A DNA stretch of 64,000 nucleotides from an uncultured Sphaerochaeta sp. (GTDB lineage: Bacteria; Spirochaetota; Spirochaetia; Sphaerochaetales; Sphaerochaetaceae), in contig NZ_OY762555.1 in the NCBI RefSeq assembly GCF_963666015.1, positions 434,001 through 498,000 on the forward strand, given 5' to 3'. This document shows, piece after piece, positions 1 to 9,333 of the stretch. The notes under the pieces are model-generated. The model searched no databases. It was not told the origin of the DNA and saw only the letters and a list, made by a program, of their open reading frames with translations. Both the position numbers and the translations under genes were made by a program. Each line of letters starts with the position of its first letter. The stretch's first letter is position 1.

Positions 1-2
1 CC

Positions 3-785
3 TTCCAAAGCCATATAGACGGTTCTAAACATATTTTCACACCAGAGAATGTAGTGGATACACAGAAAGTAATCGGTAGTGACATTGCCATGTGCCTTGA
101 TGTATGCACTCCTCCAGATATCAATCACCGAGCCGCCACTGAAGCGATGAATATCACCCATGCTTGGGCTAAACGTGCTATTGAACATCGCAAGATGCTG
201 GGAGCTGAATTCAAGGGCAACCTATTTGGCATAGTCCAGGGCAACTTCTATGAGGACCTGCGCAAGCAGAGTGCTGAATTCTTCAATGAGATGGATTTCC
301 CTGGGATTGCCATCGGTGGGCTCTCGGTAGGTGAGAGTAGAGAACAGTTCTCCCACTATCTTGGGTATACTGCTGAATTGGTAACCAAGGAGAAACCAAG
401 ATACGTCATGGGTATTGGCAGCCCAGACTATATCCTGGAAGCAGTGGAAAACGGTATTGATATGTTCGATTGCGTCCTTGCAACTCGTATGGCACGCAAT
501 GGTGGCATTTTTACCGATGACGGTGTCATTACACTCAAGAAGACAATCCATAAATTCGATCATGGCCCACTTGAAGAGGGCTGTACCTGCAGGGCATGTA
601 CACAGTATAGCCGAGCGTACATGCATCATCTTATCAAGACCGGCGAGATGCTTGGAGGCATGCTGGCTACGGAACACAACCTAACCTACTTCTACCGACT
701 GATGGAACGTGTCCGTCAGGCTATCAGGGAAAATCGATTTGCTTCCTTTAAAAGGGAATACCTTGCAAGATTCTACGCAAAGTAG
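3..785 (+). CDS. tgt: Queuine tRNA-ribosyltransferase (TGT), 5'-truncated by the window edge
   Basis: The product exchanges guanine for a 7-deazaguanine precursor at position 34 of GUN-anticodon tRNAs, the key step of queuosine synthesis in the cytoplasm. The reading frame is open to the window start (it reads FQSHIDGSKHIF upstream of the first Met at 54), so the N-terminus lies outside. Family signatures are visible: SDIAMCLDVC, the GGLSVGE loop, DMFDCVLATRMARNG containing the catalytic Asp region, and the zinc site CTCRACTQYSRAYMHHL (CxCxxC plus His). About 260 residues are present of the usual 370-380. Its 3' end overlaps the proposed murJ start by 23 bases, so the two are probably co-transcribed. 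Confidence 0.95.
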   Translation, partial: FQSHIDGSKHIFTPENVVDTQKVIGSDIAMCLDVCTPPDINHRAATEAMNITHAWAKRAIEHRKMLGAEFKGNLFGIVQGNFYEDLRKQSAEFFNEMDFPGIAIGGLSVGESREQFSHYLGYTAELVTKEKPRYVMGIGSPDYILEAVENGIDMFDCVLATRMARNGGIFTDDGVITLKKTIHKFDHGPLEEGCTCRACTQYSRAYMHHLIKTGEMLGGMLATEHNLTYFYRLMERVRQAIRENRFASFKREYLARFYAK

Positions 786-2325
786 CAAGACAGCCAAAAG
801 CAGTTTTGCCATCATGATCTGCACGATTGCAAGCAGACTGCTCGGGATTGTGAAAGCTCGTGTACTCTCCTCGGTCTTTGGAGCGAGTGGGGTGGCAGAT
901 GTGATCAACTTCACATTCAACATCCCCAACAATTTCCGAAAACTCTTTGCTGAAGGGGCCGTCAACTCTGCACTCATTCCTGCTTTCTCCAGCCTACTTG
1001 GATTAGGGAAGAAGCGGAGCTCTCTTCATCTCTTCAGCTTGCTTTGCACCTACCAGATCATTCTTCTTATTCCCTTGGTATTGCTCTCCTATTTCTTTGG
1101 TGAAGAGTTCATTTCCCTTATCAGTGACTTTGACAGTGCCCAGGTTGCCTTGGGCTCAAAACTACTTCCTTTCTTTATGGTCTATCTGGCAGCAATCAGC
1201 ATGGCGGCAATCTTCAATGGGGTATTGCAATCTCATCACAACTTCCTCCATGCCTATCTTTCCCCGTTGCTTTTCTCGCTCTCAGTTATTTTTGGGGTAC
1301 AGTATCTCACTCCTTACCTTGGGGCGATGAGTATGGCTTGGGCTACATTGGCAGGAGGATTGCTGCAAGGTTCCTACTCCTACCTTATGCTCAGACGCTA
1401 CGGCTACCGATTGAAACCAGCAATAAGACAGGCAGATACCCCCTTGAAACCAGTCATTGGGGCATGGTCCTTGGTTGTGCTCGGCATGGGAATGCAGGTT
1501 GTCACGCAGTTGGTGACCTATCACTTTGCCTCCACCTTGAGCGAAGGAAGTGTAACAGCCTTCGCAAATGCAACGATCTTTTACCAGACGCCTTACGGAG
1601 TCTTCTTCAATGCAATCAGTGCAGTAAGCCTGCCCTTGCTTAGTCGCTCCTATGCTCTGGGGCAGAGGCAAGAGATGCAAAAACATACTCGTCTGAGCAT
1701 TATTCAACTAACCAGTCTCCTGCTTCCCAGTGGAATTATTCTCTTCTTCCTTAGCCAGGAGAGTGTCAGTGTGGTGTTGCAGACCGGTAATTACACGCTT
1801 GCTGATGCCCAACTGACCGCATTGGCTCTTCGACCCTTCCTGTTGTTCATGGTAACCACCAGCTGGTATGCAATGCTGCTTCGTCTGGGCTATAGTGCAA
1901 ACCGCTATGCACTGATGACCAAGATTACCTTTTTTCAGAACATAGTGGACATCCTTCTCATGTGGGTCTTCATCTCGCTGGGGTGGGGGATCATATCACT
2001 TGCTCTTGCCAATGGATTAAGCTATGTAACGCTATTGGGATTCTTGTCATTCAAGCTGAGAGATCTCTACAATCCGATAAAAGATACACGACTGAAACGA
2101 GGATTGCTGCGTACTGTAGCCGCAAATATACCGATTCTTGGGTACTGCTTGCTTTATGCTTCATTCGGTACGACTTGGTATCAGAGTGGATCAAACCTGA
2201 GAAACCTCTTGATACTCTCTCTGGTAGCCCTTGGATCGCTCGTGGTATGGCTCATCTCCTATGCATTGCTGAAGGTGGAACTACTCTCGCTCTTCCGTTC
2301 CAAGAAGCAAGGCAGCGACCTGTAA
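763..2325 (+). CDS. murJ: Lipid II flippase MurJ (MviN family)
   Basis: MurJ is a polytopic inner-membrane protein of the MOP superfamily that flips lipid II for peptidoglycan synthesis. The sequence has the family N-terminal block (ASRLLGIVKARVLSSVFG, then NFRKLFAEGAVNSALIPAF) and about 14 hydrophobic segments over 520 residues, the usual length. I chose the TTG at 763 because an AAAGGGA ribosome-binding site lies about 6 bases upstream; an ATG at 709 would enlarge the overlap with tgt and lacks a good site. The 3' end overlaps the convergent glycosidase gene by 45 bases (2281-2325), so no separate terminator exists between them. The function is confident, the start less so. Confidence 0.92.
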   Translation: MQDSTQSSKTAKSSFAIMICTIASRLLGIVKARVLSSVFGASGVADVINFTFNIPNNFRKLFAEGAVNSALIPAFSSLLGLGKKRSSLHLFSLLCTYQIILLIPLVLLSYFFGEEFISLISDFDSAQVALGSKLLPFFMVYLAAISMAAIFNGVLQSHHNFLHAYLSPLLFSLSVIFGVQYLTPYLGAMSMAWATLAGGLLQGSYSYLMLRRYGYRLKPAIRQADTPLKPVIGAWSLVVLGMGMQVVTQLVTYHFASTLSEGSVTAFANATIFYQTPYGVFFNAISAVSLPLLSRSYALGQRQEMQKHTRLSIIQLTSLLLPSGIILFFLSQESVSVVLQTGNYTLADAQLTALALRPFLLFMVTTSWYAMLLRLGYSANRYALMTKITFFQNIVDILLMWVFISLGWGIISLALANGLSYVTLLGFLSFKLRDLYNPIKDTRLKRGLLRTVAANIPILGYCLLYASFGTTWYQSGSNLRNLLILSLVALGSLVVWLISYALLKVELLSLFRSKKQGSDL

Positions 2326-3996
2326 GGCAACCACCTCATCCAGCTTTACCACCATTCGGTCGAAGGTAACCAACCCATTGAGTTCCTGCTGTACATCTGT
2401 CAATTGGGTATAGACGGAGGCTGCCAGTCCTTTCTTTTTTGCCGGATACACCTCCTCTTCATACAGATGGAAGAAAGCATCATTGAAATCTGAACGGTTC
2501 ATCAGTTGCTTGTATCCAAATGGCTTCTTTTCTTCATCGTCATGTCCTTCCACTCTATATAAATACCCTCCAAATTCAGAGAGCAGCACGGCACGTCTTA
2601 ATTTATCTGGACGATGTCGGTATCGTTTGAAATACACATGGAGGGAAGAGAATTCACCAATGCCCTGGTCATACCAGCCGCTGGTACAATCGATGGTTCT
2701 TGTTGAATCGAGAGTTTTAGCGAGGGAATACATGTCTTTCGTATCGAATTGTCCCCAACCCTCATTGAAGATGACCCACATGGCAATACTGACACAGTTA
2801 TAGAGTGTTTCTATCATCTCTGTAAGCTCAGTGGCAAACATCTCTCGGTATCTTGCATCCTGACTTCCCAGCAATCGATAGTGATGGTCTTTCACCATAA
2901 AACCAGGTATGAAGAGTGGTGCAGACATAATGGGTTGGACAGGAGGCCTTCCCCCACTTACCATATCCTGCCAGACCAGAAGACCTAGATGGTCACAATG
3001 ATAATACCATCTTCGACTCTCCACCTTTGCATGTTTACGTACCATATTGAAGCCCAACTTTTTCACCATGACCAGATCATCAATGATTGCTTGGTCACTT
3101 GGAGCGGTATAGAGGCTTTGAGGCCAGTATCCTTGGTCCAGTATTCCGTGCTGGTAATAGGGTTTTCCGTTGAGCAACAATCTTCCATCCTGCACCTCAA
3201 AGCTGCGTAATCCTACATAGCTGGTCACAATATCACTGCCCATGGTTACAGTGATAGGGTAGAGATATGGATCTTCAGGGCTCCATGGATGCACTACCTC
3301 AACTTGGCAACAGAGACGCTGGTTGCTCATTGCCCTGCACTGTTTCTTCCCACCCATATAGGAGATGGTTACCTCGTGGACCCCTTCATTGGGGTTAACT
3401 TGGACATACCAACAGCGTTGGGCTATATCAGGGGTAATGATAAGATTTTCAATAAAGATGAGAGGAACCTCTTCAAGCCATACACTCTGATGAATACCAC
3501 TCTGTCCCTGATAGTAAATACCTTGTGCCGTGGAAGCCTGCTTGCCTCTGATTATGGGTTCACTGTCTCCTGGATCAATTACCTTTACCAGCAAGTCATT
3601 CTCTTGTCCCATAAAACCAGTGATATCGAAGGAGAAAGGGAGGTAGCCTCCTGTATGTGAACCGACCTCATTCCCATTCAAGAAGACAATGCAATGATGA
3701 TCGACTGCCTCGAAATGAAGTAACAGACGTTTAGTCGGAGAAAGGGCTCCATAGGTGATTGTCCGGTTATACCAGAGTCTTTGATCAGGGGAGATTTTTG
3801 TCTGCAAACCGCTTGATTCGGTTTCAGGAGAGAAGGGTACTAGAATTCTTAGCGGAAAGTGCTGAGGGCAATCATCAGTATCACTGATAGCAAAATCCCA
3901 CCAACCATTCAGGTTTTCGTAGGAGCTACGGACCAACTGGGGACGTGGATATTCTTCCAAGACAGTATGTTCATCGACGGTGTACCTTTCCTGCAT
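2281..3996 (-). CDS. Glycoside hydrolase family 2 protein (beta-galactosidase/glucuronidase type)
   Basis: This 571-residue protein has a GH2 layout: a sugar-binding jelly-roll (about residues 15-180), an immunoglobulin-like middle domain (about 185-270) and a TIM barrel (about 275-560). Acid/base Glu412 is in the motif FNEGWGQF and the likely nucleophile Glu474 is in LLSEFGGY. It lacks the extra C-terminal domains of LacZ and has no signal peptide, so it should act on imported oligosaccharides in the cytoplasm. The substrate cannot be read from the sequence. The ribosome-binding site is weak. It is a lone gene behind the greA terminator, with no sugar transporter next to it. Confidence 0.85.
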   Translation of the reverse strand: MQERYTVDEHTVLEEYPRPQLVRSSYENLNGWWDFAISDTDDCPQHFPLRILVPFSPETESSGLQTKISPDQRLWYNRTITYGALSPTKRLLLHFEAVDHHCIVFLNGNEVGSHTGGYLPFSFDITGFMGQENDLLVKVIDPGDSEPIIRGKQASTAQGIYYQGQSGIHQSVWLEEVPLIFIENLIITPDIAQRCWYVQVNPNEGVHEVTISYMGGKKQCRAMSNQRLCCQVEVVHPWSPEDPYLYPITVTMGSDIVTSYVGLRSFEVQDGRLLLNGKPYYQHGILDQGYWPQSLYTAPSDQAIIDDLVMVKKLGFNMVRKHAKVESRRWYYHCDHLGLLVWQDMVSGGRPPVQPIMSAPLFIPGFMVKDHHYRLLGSQDARYREMFATELTEMIETLYNCVSIAMWVIFNEGWGQFDTKDMYSLAKTLDSTRTIDCTSGWYDQGIGEFSSLHVYFKRYRHRPDKLRRAVLLSEFGGYLYRVEGHDDEEKKPFGYKQLMNRSDFNDAFFHLYEEEVYPAKKKGLAASVYTQLTDVQQELNGLVTFDRMVVKLDEVVALQVAALLLGTEERE

Positions 3997-4014
3997 GTAC
4001 CCATACTACCACAG

Positions 4015-4051
4015 AGTAAAAAAGCCCTCAGCAATTATTTGCCGAGGGCTT
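4015..4051 (-). terminator. Rho-independent terminator of greA
   Basis: On the minus strand, AAGCCCTC and GAGGGCTT pair, with a further GCAA/TTGC inner stem across one mismatch, and a run of six T follows. It begins 8 bases after the greA stop codon. Confidence 0.85.
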
Positions 4052-4058
4052 GGTGTTT

Positions 4059-6779
4059 CTAGAAATCAACGACTGAAATTGATTTGACCGTAAAGTCATA
4101 ATTCTGATCGTTGAGGGTGAAGGTAAATCGCTCCCCAACCTCATGATTGAGCAAGGCTCTACCGAATGGGGCGAGAAGGTTGATGATATTCTCATTGGGA
4201 TTGGATTCCCACGGTCCCATGATGGTGAACACCACTTCTTCAGCATGAATGTTGTCCATCATAACCACCTTGGTACCAAACCCAACCTTAGAGGAGTCTA
4301 CCTTTTCCTTGGTAATAACCGTAGCACGATCTACCTCTTCGGCAAGTCTGCGTAAGGTATTGTTCAGGAGGCTCTGTTTCTCCTTACCATACTTGTACTC
4401 GCTGTTCTCTCGAAGATCACCCAACTCCCTGGCTTCACCAATTTCCTTGGCAACCTCTGGCAGTTCCACATGCTGGATATGCTCAATCTCCTTCTTCTTG
4501 GCAGCAAGACTGCTTGGAGTACAGAACAAGCCGGTGGGAACAACGCTCTGCTTGTTGATCGGCTCCACTTCGTCAAAAAACTTGAAGGAGGGGAACTGCT
4601 CACTGATTGCATGCTTGATCTCAATTTTCTTTCCACCGGGAAGATTGAATACATTTGCCACAAGGCTGTAAATCTTCTGAGCTCTCTCTTCATTTCCCTC
4701 TGCCACAAAGTTCAAGGCTGCACGTTCATCAAAGAGGAAACCCATAAGCGTCTTTGCATTCTTGCGGTTTTCCTGTACATCCTTTCTGTTGTCGATACAG
4801 CGGTTGGTGAAGTCGAGCAATTGCAACTCAGTATAAAGGAGCTGCTCAGCGGAAACGCCGGCTTTCTCCCAATACTTCTTCTCACCGTTCTTGAGCAGGT
4901 AGATCAGGGTATTTCCTTTTTCCTTGAAGTTTTCCACCGCATCGCGGTAAATGCCTGCAAGAGCACTGTACTTTTTCTTCTGCTTGTAGATATCTGGGAT
5001 GTATCCAGTGAGGTAGGAGTCAAACAGAACTGCAAGGATTTTCTCCCACCCAGGAATTTCCTCAACCACATGGTCGATGAAGGCTTTCTTTAGCTCAGGA
5101 TCCTTGATTGCAGCGAAGGTTGCCTCAACATTATCACAGCGTTCATAGAGCATAGCGAAGGTCAGCGCATCAGGATAGCTGATAAAGTTCATGTTCTGAT
5201 GTTTCACCAACTCTTCGAGCAGCAAGTAGCAACTGAAGGTAATATCATTCGATACCACGATTGGCTTGAAAGCACCATTTTCTTCGAAGAAAAGGTCACT
5301 GAAATACCTCACCATCTCAAAGAAGAAGTCACTTTCGACGTCGCCCTTTGCAACAATAAAGTCCTTCAAGCTCTTGATCTTGTCATAGATATTCTTCTCA
5401 TTCCTGAAAACCTGGAGCTGTTTTTCTTCATAGCTCACAGGGGTGGAGCGCAGAAGGTATGTATCCACATCATTGCTGGAAAGATCAAAGAGTGGGTTGG
5501 TCATCAACTCCTTCTTGGCCTGATTGAGCCAAGGAGTCCACTCCTTGACATCAAGGATGGAGGGAACCAGTTCACTTTTCATCTCTTTCAGGTTGATCCT
5601 TCCCTCATTGCTGGCCATCAAGGTCTTCAGCGTCCAAGGAATATCCTCCTGCACTTTCTTGCTGAGTTTCTCTCTTGGCAATGCGCTCTTGAGCACCCAG
5701 ATATGACTCTTAGGAAGTGCCTGCAAGCTCTTGAAAGCCATTGAGGTAGACATCCTGCTGCCTTCCTTGCTTGACTGTCCAGCAAAATCCACGATGACAT
5801 CACTTTCATCAATGGAGCGGATTCTACCGATTCGGTTTGTACTGTTCTGGAAGACAAAAGTACCCTTGTCGAACGCAATATTTGTTTCGAAATCTTCGAT
5901 ACTGTGGAGAATGTCACGATTGATATTGCTGGTAAGAGCACTGGACTCAAGACAGCTCTTGAGCCTGGAATGGGTCTTGTATTTCGTCTTGTAACTCTTG
6001 ATCAGGTTTTCCCTGGCAAAAGTGTCCTCGCGGTCAAGGGAAAGCATCTGTTTCTGGCATTCGATCTGATGGTCAATGTCATCCTTGCTTGCATTCTCAA
6101 GGTCGCGCAGCAACGCTACTGCAGTACTCTTGCTCACAGCAGACACCTGGTCTGCTACAGAGATGAAGTAACCGAAGTTGTCTTCTTCCAATTCAAGAAG
6201 GGCAGTGAACATTGCTCTCACTGAGGAGACATCCTTCCTCTTGATAAGTCTGTGGATACCCTTCTTATAGAAGGAGATGGCTTTTTCCTTGTTCCCCTTC
6301 TGCTTTGCATGTGAGGCAAGTTGGCGGACAATTTCGACTTCTTCGTAGTCCACCTTGACCAAACGTTCCCAAAGCTGAAATTTCTCTTCTTCCTTTCCCA
6401 TCTGCTCATATGAATCAGCAAGCAAGCGAAGAGCATGTTTGTTCTCATTGCGGCTGAGTATTTTCTGTGAGAGGTATTCAACAATATTCCACTTCTTGGC
6501 CTCCATGAACATTTCAATGAGGCTGAGAAGCTGCAGATAATCATCCGCTCCTCTACGTTCCAATTGGATGGACCCACTGATATACATGGCAATGATACTG
6601 TTTCGCTCCTTCTCATTGAGGTGCGTGTCGCACAAGCTCTTTGCTTCAGTTTTCTGTTCCTCGTCCATCTCCTTGATGTTCTTGTCCAGTTCCTGGAAGC
6701 TGCTTGTTGTATAGGTAGTTACGGTGCTTCTCGTCCATTGCTCTTCTTTCAACAAGTTCTCGATCTCTTGGAATCCCAT
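4059..6779 (-). CDS. greA: Transcription elongation factor GreA with a long helical N-terminal extension
   Basis: The last ~155 of 906 residues form a GreA domain: a coiled coil with the acidic tip ARELGDLRENSEYKYGKEK, which stimulates transcript cleavage by stalled RNA polymerase, then the globular FKBP-like C-terminal domain. The preceding ~745 residues are mostly helical and TPR-like (for example ALRLLADSYEQMGKEEEKFQLWERL near residues 120-145) with no recognised catalytic motif. Ordinary GreA is about 158 residues; a ~900-residue form is known in treponemes. The ATG at 6779 is preceded by GGAGG at ideal spacing, so I rejected an upstream start at 6890. It is monocistronic, with a strong terminator just downstream and its promoter in the 220-base gap shared with rpe. 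Confidence 0.93.
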   Translation of the reverse strand: MGFQEIENLLKEEQWTRSTVTTYTTSSFQELDKNIKEMDEEQKTEAKSLCDTHLNEKERNSIIAMYISGSIQLERRGADDYLQLLSLIEMFMEAKKWNIVEYLSQKILSRNENKHALRLLADSYEQMGKEEEKFQLWERLVKVDYEEVEIVRQLASHAKQKGNKEKAISFYKKGIHRLIKRKDVSSVRAMFTALLELEEDNFGYFISVADQVSAVSKSTAVALLRDLENASKDDIDHQIECQKQMLSLDREDTFARENLIKSYKTKYKTHSRLKSCLESSALTSNINRDILHSIEDFETNIAFDKGTFVFQNSTNRIGRIRSIDESDVIVDFAGQSSKEGSRMSTSMAFKSLQALPKSHIWVLKSALPREKLSKKVQEDIPWTLKTLMASNEGRINLKEMKSELVPSILDVKEWTPWLNQAKKELMTNPLFDLSSNDVDTYLLRSTPVSYEEKQLQVFRNEKNIYDKIKSLKDFIVAKGDVESDFFFEMVRYFSDLFFEENGAFKPIVVSNDITFSCYLLLEELVKHQNMNFISYPDALTFAMLYERCDNVEATFAAIKDPELKKAFIDHVVEEIPGWEKILAVLFDSYLTGYIPDIYKQKKKYSALAGIYRDAVENFKEKGNTLIYLLKNGEKKYWEKAGVSAEQLLYTELQLLDFTNRCIDNRKDVQENRKNAKTLMGFLFDERAALNFVAEGNEERAQKIYSLVANVFNLPGGKKIEIKHAISEQFPSFKFFDEVEPINKQSVVPTGLFCTPSSLAAKKKEIEHIQHVELPEVAKEIGEARELGDLRENSEYKYGKEKQSLLNNTLRRLAEEVDRATVITKEKVDSSKVGFGTKVVMMDNIHAEEVVFTIMGPWESNPNENIINLLAPFGRALLNHEVGERFTFTLNDQNYDFTVKSISVVDF

Positions 6780-6999
6780 GGTTTCCTCCAAACATATTTG
6801 TCCAATTCTAAGACGTAAATAAAACCGGGCAGACCGGGACATAGCCTGCTCGGGTTTTGCATTCATAGTTGCTTTTCTATAATATAGCACGATTTGGAAA
6901 AACTAGCAATTGATTTAAGGAAAGTGCATAAAACATATTAACATATATATAGTATTTCGTAGAAGCAGTCGTTGCAAAACCTCTCTCTACCTGTTATAA
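6780..6999. promoter_or_regulatory. Divergent intergenic region between greA and rpe
   Basis: This 220-base AT-rich spacer must hold the divergent promoters. A TTGCAA (6972-6977) and TATAAA (6995-7000) pair with a 17-base spacer is seen, but the -10 box overlaps the rpe start codon, so a start site there would fall inside the gene. It may instead be fortuitous. No inverted repeat or riboswitch-like structure was recognised. Confidence 0.35.
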
Positions 7000-7674
7000 A
7001 TGGAGTATGAAACAGCTTCATTACGAATCGCACCAAGCATGTTGTCTGCTGACTTCTCACGCACCGCTGAGGAAGTACAGAGCATCAACGAGAGCAAAGC
7101 AGATTGGGTACATCTGGATGTCATGGACGGTATGTTCGTCCCGAACATCACCTTCGGTCCCAAGTTCATCCAAGATCTCAGACCTCACTCAGACTTGGTC
7201 TTTGATGTGCACCTTATGATTGATAAACCTGAGCGGTATATTTCACTGTTCGCTGAGAGTGGATGTGATTATATCACTGTACATGGGGAAGCATCACTGC
7301 ATCTTCATCGCACCTTGCAGATGATAAAGGCTAGTGGATGTAAGGCTGGAGTATCACTCATACCTTCCACTCCGGTTAGCATGATTGAACCTATTCTGGA
7401 TATGGTCGATTTGATACTTGTTATGACGGTAAATCCTGGCTTTGGTGGTCAGAGTCTCATCCCTTCCACACTACAAAAGATTGAACGCCTTGCAGAATTG
7501 AGGGAACAACATGGATATGACTATCTTATCAGTGTAGACGGGGGAGTCAATCTCGATACAGTAGGTGAGATTGCACAGCGAAAAGCAGATATAGCTGTAT
7601 GTGGAAGCGCCTACTTTGGGGCTCCAGACAGGGCTGCATTCATACAGGCAATGAAGGAACGAGCACAAGTATGA
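7000..7674 (+). CDS. rpe: Ribulose-phosphate 3-epimerase
   Basis: Rpe interconverts D-ribulose 5-phosphate and D-xylulose 5-phosphate in the pentose phosphate pathway, as a cytoplasmic TIM-barrel metalloenzyme. Visible signatures are IAPSMLSADF at the N-terminus, HLDVMDGMFVPNITFGP, DVHLMI, MTVNPGFGGQ and SVDGGVN, which carry the metal-binding and catalytic residues. At 224 residues it has the normal length. The start at 7000 has no obvious Shine-Dalgarno sequence and no in-frame alternative until residue 14. The stop overlaps the dtd start (ATGA at 7671-7674), so translation of the two is probably coupled. Confidence 0.96.
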   Translation: MEYETASLRIAPSMLSADFSRTAEEVQSINESKADWVHLDVMDGMFVPNITFGPKFIQDLRPHSDLVFDVHLMIDKPERYISLFAESGCDYITVHGEASLHLHRTLQMIKASGCKAGVSLIPSTPVSMIEPILDMVDLILVMTVNPGFGGQSLIPSTLQKIERLAELREQHGYDYLISVDGGVNLDTVGEIAQRKADIAVCGSAYFGAPDRAAFIQAMKERAQV

Positions 7675-8111
7675 AGGCGGTCATTCAACGTGTCCAGGAT
7701 GCAAGTGTTTCCGTTGAGGGGAAGATCACCGGCCGGATCGACCAGGGCCTTCTTGTCTATCTTGGTATTGGACACGACGATACAGAAGCTCAACTTGCAT
7801 GGTTATGCGAAAAAATTGTAAAGCTACGAGTTTTTACCGATGAGCAGGGAAAAATGAACAAAAGCCTTTCTGACGTACAGGGGTCCATACTGGTAGTGAG
7901 CCAGTTCACGTTACTGGCCAATTTACGCAAGGGAAACCGACCATCCTACAACGATGCTGCACCACCACAAAAAGCTGAGGCTTTGTATGAACAATCCCTC
8001 AAGTTGTTTGCTCAGTTGGGTTTTCCTGTCTCTTCAGGTGAATTTGGAGCACATATGAAGGTGTCCTATACCAATGACGGTCCGGTCACCCTCCTGCTTG
8101 AAGCAGATTAA
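7671..8111 (+). CDS. dtd: D-aminoacyl-tRNA deacylase
   Basis: DTD hydrolyses D-amino acids wrongly attached to tRNA, a cytoplasmic proofreading step. The N-terminal MKAVIQRV block, the catalytic SQFTLLANLRKGNRPSYN segment and the C-terminal DGPVT motif (the Gly-cisPro-type motif region) are all present in 146 residues, the usual size. The start ATG overlaps the rpe stop codon. The gap to recA is 50 bases and contains a TATAAT box at 8125-8130, so recA may also have its own promoter, although no good -35 was seen. Confidence 0.95.
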   Translation: MKAVIQRVQDASVSVEGKITGRIDQGLLVYLGIGHDDTEAQLAWLCEKIVKLRVFTDEQGKMNKSLSDVQGSILVVSQFTLLANLRKGNRPSYNDAAPPQKAEALYEQSLKLFAQLGFPVSSGEFGAHMKVSYTNDGPVTLLLEAD

Positions 8112-8161
8112 AAAGTATTAGACTTATAATGTAAGGTTACAGAGTATTCGAGGAGCATATC

Positions 8162-9235
8162 ATGGCAAAGAACAGTAAAGATACGACATTCCCCACTGAC
8201 CAGAAGCAGAAGCGGGACGCATTGGAAGCAGCAAGGGTCCAGATTGACAAGCAGTTTGGAAAAGGGTCCTTGATGAAGCTCGGTGACAACAAGGAAAACC
8301 GAAACATTGAAAGCATCTCTTCCGGGTCCTTGCTTCTTGATGAAGCGCTTGGTATTGGTGGATACCCGAAGGGTAGGGTCATTGAGATCTACGGTCCTGA
8401 AAGCAGTGGCAAGACCACACTCGCTCTTCATGCCATTGCAGAGAGTCAGAAAGCTGGTGGAATTGCAGCATTCATAGATGCTGAGCATGCTATGGATCCA
8501 AGTTATGCAAAGAAACTGGGTGTAAACATTGAAGAACTCTGGATAAGTCAACCGGACAGTGGAGAACAGGCGCTGGAGATTGCAGAATCCCTGGTACGGA
8601 GTGGTGCAGTGGATATCATTGTCGTGGACTCTGTTGCTGCCCTTACCCCACAAGCAGAAATTGATGGTGATATGGGTGATAGCCACATGGGTCTCCAGGC
8701 ACGACTGATGAGCCAAGCACTGCGCAAGCTAACCGGTCTGCTTTCAAAGAGTCACACCACCATCATCTTTATCAACCAGATTCGTATGAAAATCGGCATC
8801 ATGTTCGGTAACCCCGAGACAACCACTGGAGGGAATGCACTGAAATTCTACTCCTCTGTCCGCCTCGAGGTTCGCAAGATAGAATCCATCAGTAAAAGTG
8901 CTGATGATATCATTGGAAACCGAGTACGAATCAAGATTGTAAAGAACAAGGTTTCTCCTCCTTTCAAGAAAGTGGAACTGGATCTTCTTTTCGGTGAAGG
9001 TATCAGCTATATTGCAAGCATTCTTGATGCCGCACTCAAGTATGACATGCTGGAGAAAAGTGGTTCCTGGTACTCCTATAACGGGGAGAAGATTGGGCAG
9101 GGAAGGGAGCGAACACTGGACTTCCTCAAGGACAACCCGGATATCGCCACTGACCTTGACAATCGCCTCAGGGCAAAGATGTTCCCTAAAGCGGATGCTG
9201 TTGAGGCAGCGCAAACTGTTTCAGAAAGCAAGTAA
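8162..9235 (+). CDS. recA: Recombinase RecA
   Basis: RecA forms ATP-dependent filaments on single-stranded DNA for strand exchange and, where present, SOS induction. The 357-residue protein has the MAW N-terminal region, Walker [10 protein letters not shown], Walker B VDSVAAL, the L1/L2 region with INQIRMKIG and [14 protein letters not shown], and a typical C-terminal domain. A GAGGAG ribosome-binding site precedes the ATG at 8162. I did not see a LexA-type operator in the short upstream gap. A 12-bp perfect hairpin follows the gene. Confidence 0.98.
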   Translation: MAKNSKDTTFPTDQKQKRDALEAARVQIDKQFGKGSLMKLGDNKENRNIESISSGSLLLDEALGIGGYPKGRVIEIYGPESSGKTTLALHAIAESQKAGGIAAFIDAEHAMDPSYAKKLGVNIEELWISQPDSGEQALEIAESLVRSGAVDIIVVDSVAALTPQAEIDGDMGDSHMGLQARLMSQALRKLTGLLSKSHTTIIFINQIRMKIGIMFGNPETTTGGNALKFYSSVRLEVRKIESISKSADDIIGNRVRIKIVKNKVSPPFKKVELDLLFGEGISYIASILDAALKYDMLEKSGSWYSYNGEKIGQGRERTLDFLKDNPDIATDLDNRLRAKMFPKADAVEAAQTVSESK

Positions 9236-9256
9236 TTCCCAACAAGCACTGCTGGG

Positions 9257-9284
9257 CACAGAGGTGGAATAATCCACCTCTGTG
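9257..9284 (+). terminator. Hairpin terminator after recA
   Basis: A perfect 12-bp stem (9257-9268 with 9273-9284) closes an ATAA loop. The bases after it (TTGTCAATAC) are not a clean T-run, so termination may be partial and allow read-through into scpA. Confidence 0.6.
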
Positions 9285-9333
9285 TTGTCAATACAGCAGG
9301 TGTTGGGTATACTCGCGGTGAAAGGGGAACGCT

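Noticed and set aside
3859..4062. Plus-strand reading frame opposite the GH2 start and greA terminator
   Set aside because: It runs through the greA terminator and overlaps the well-supported GH2 frame; no ribosome-binding site or family match.
6972..7000. Well-spaced TTGCAA/TATAAA promoter for rpe
   Set aside because: The -10 box overlaps the rpe start codon, so transcription would begin inside the gene; no downstream in-frame start exists.
8112..8161. LexA/SOS box before recA
   Set aside because: No CTGT-N8-ACAG or GAAC-N4-GTTC repeat was found in the gap.
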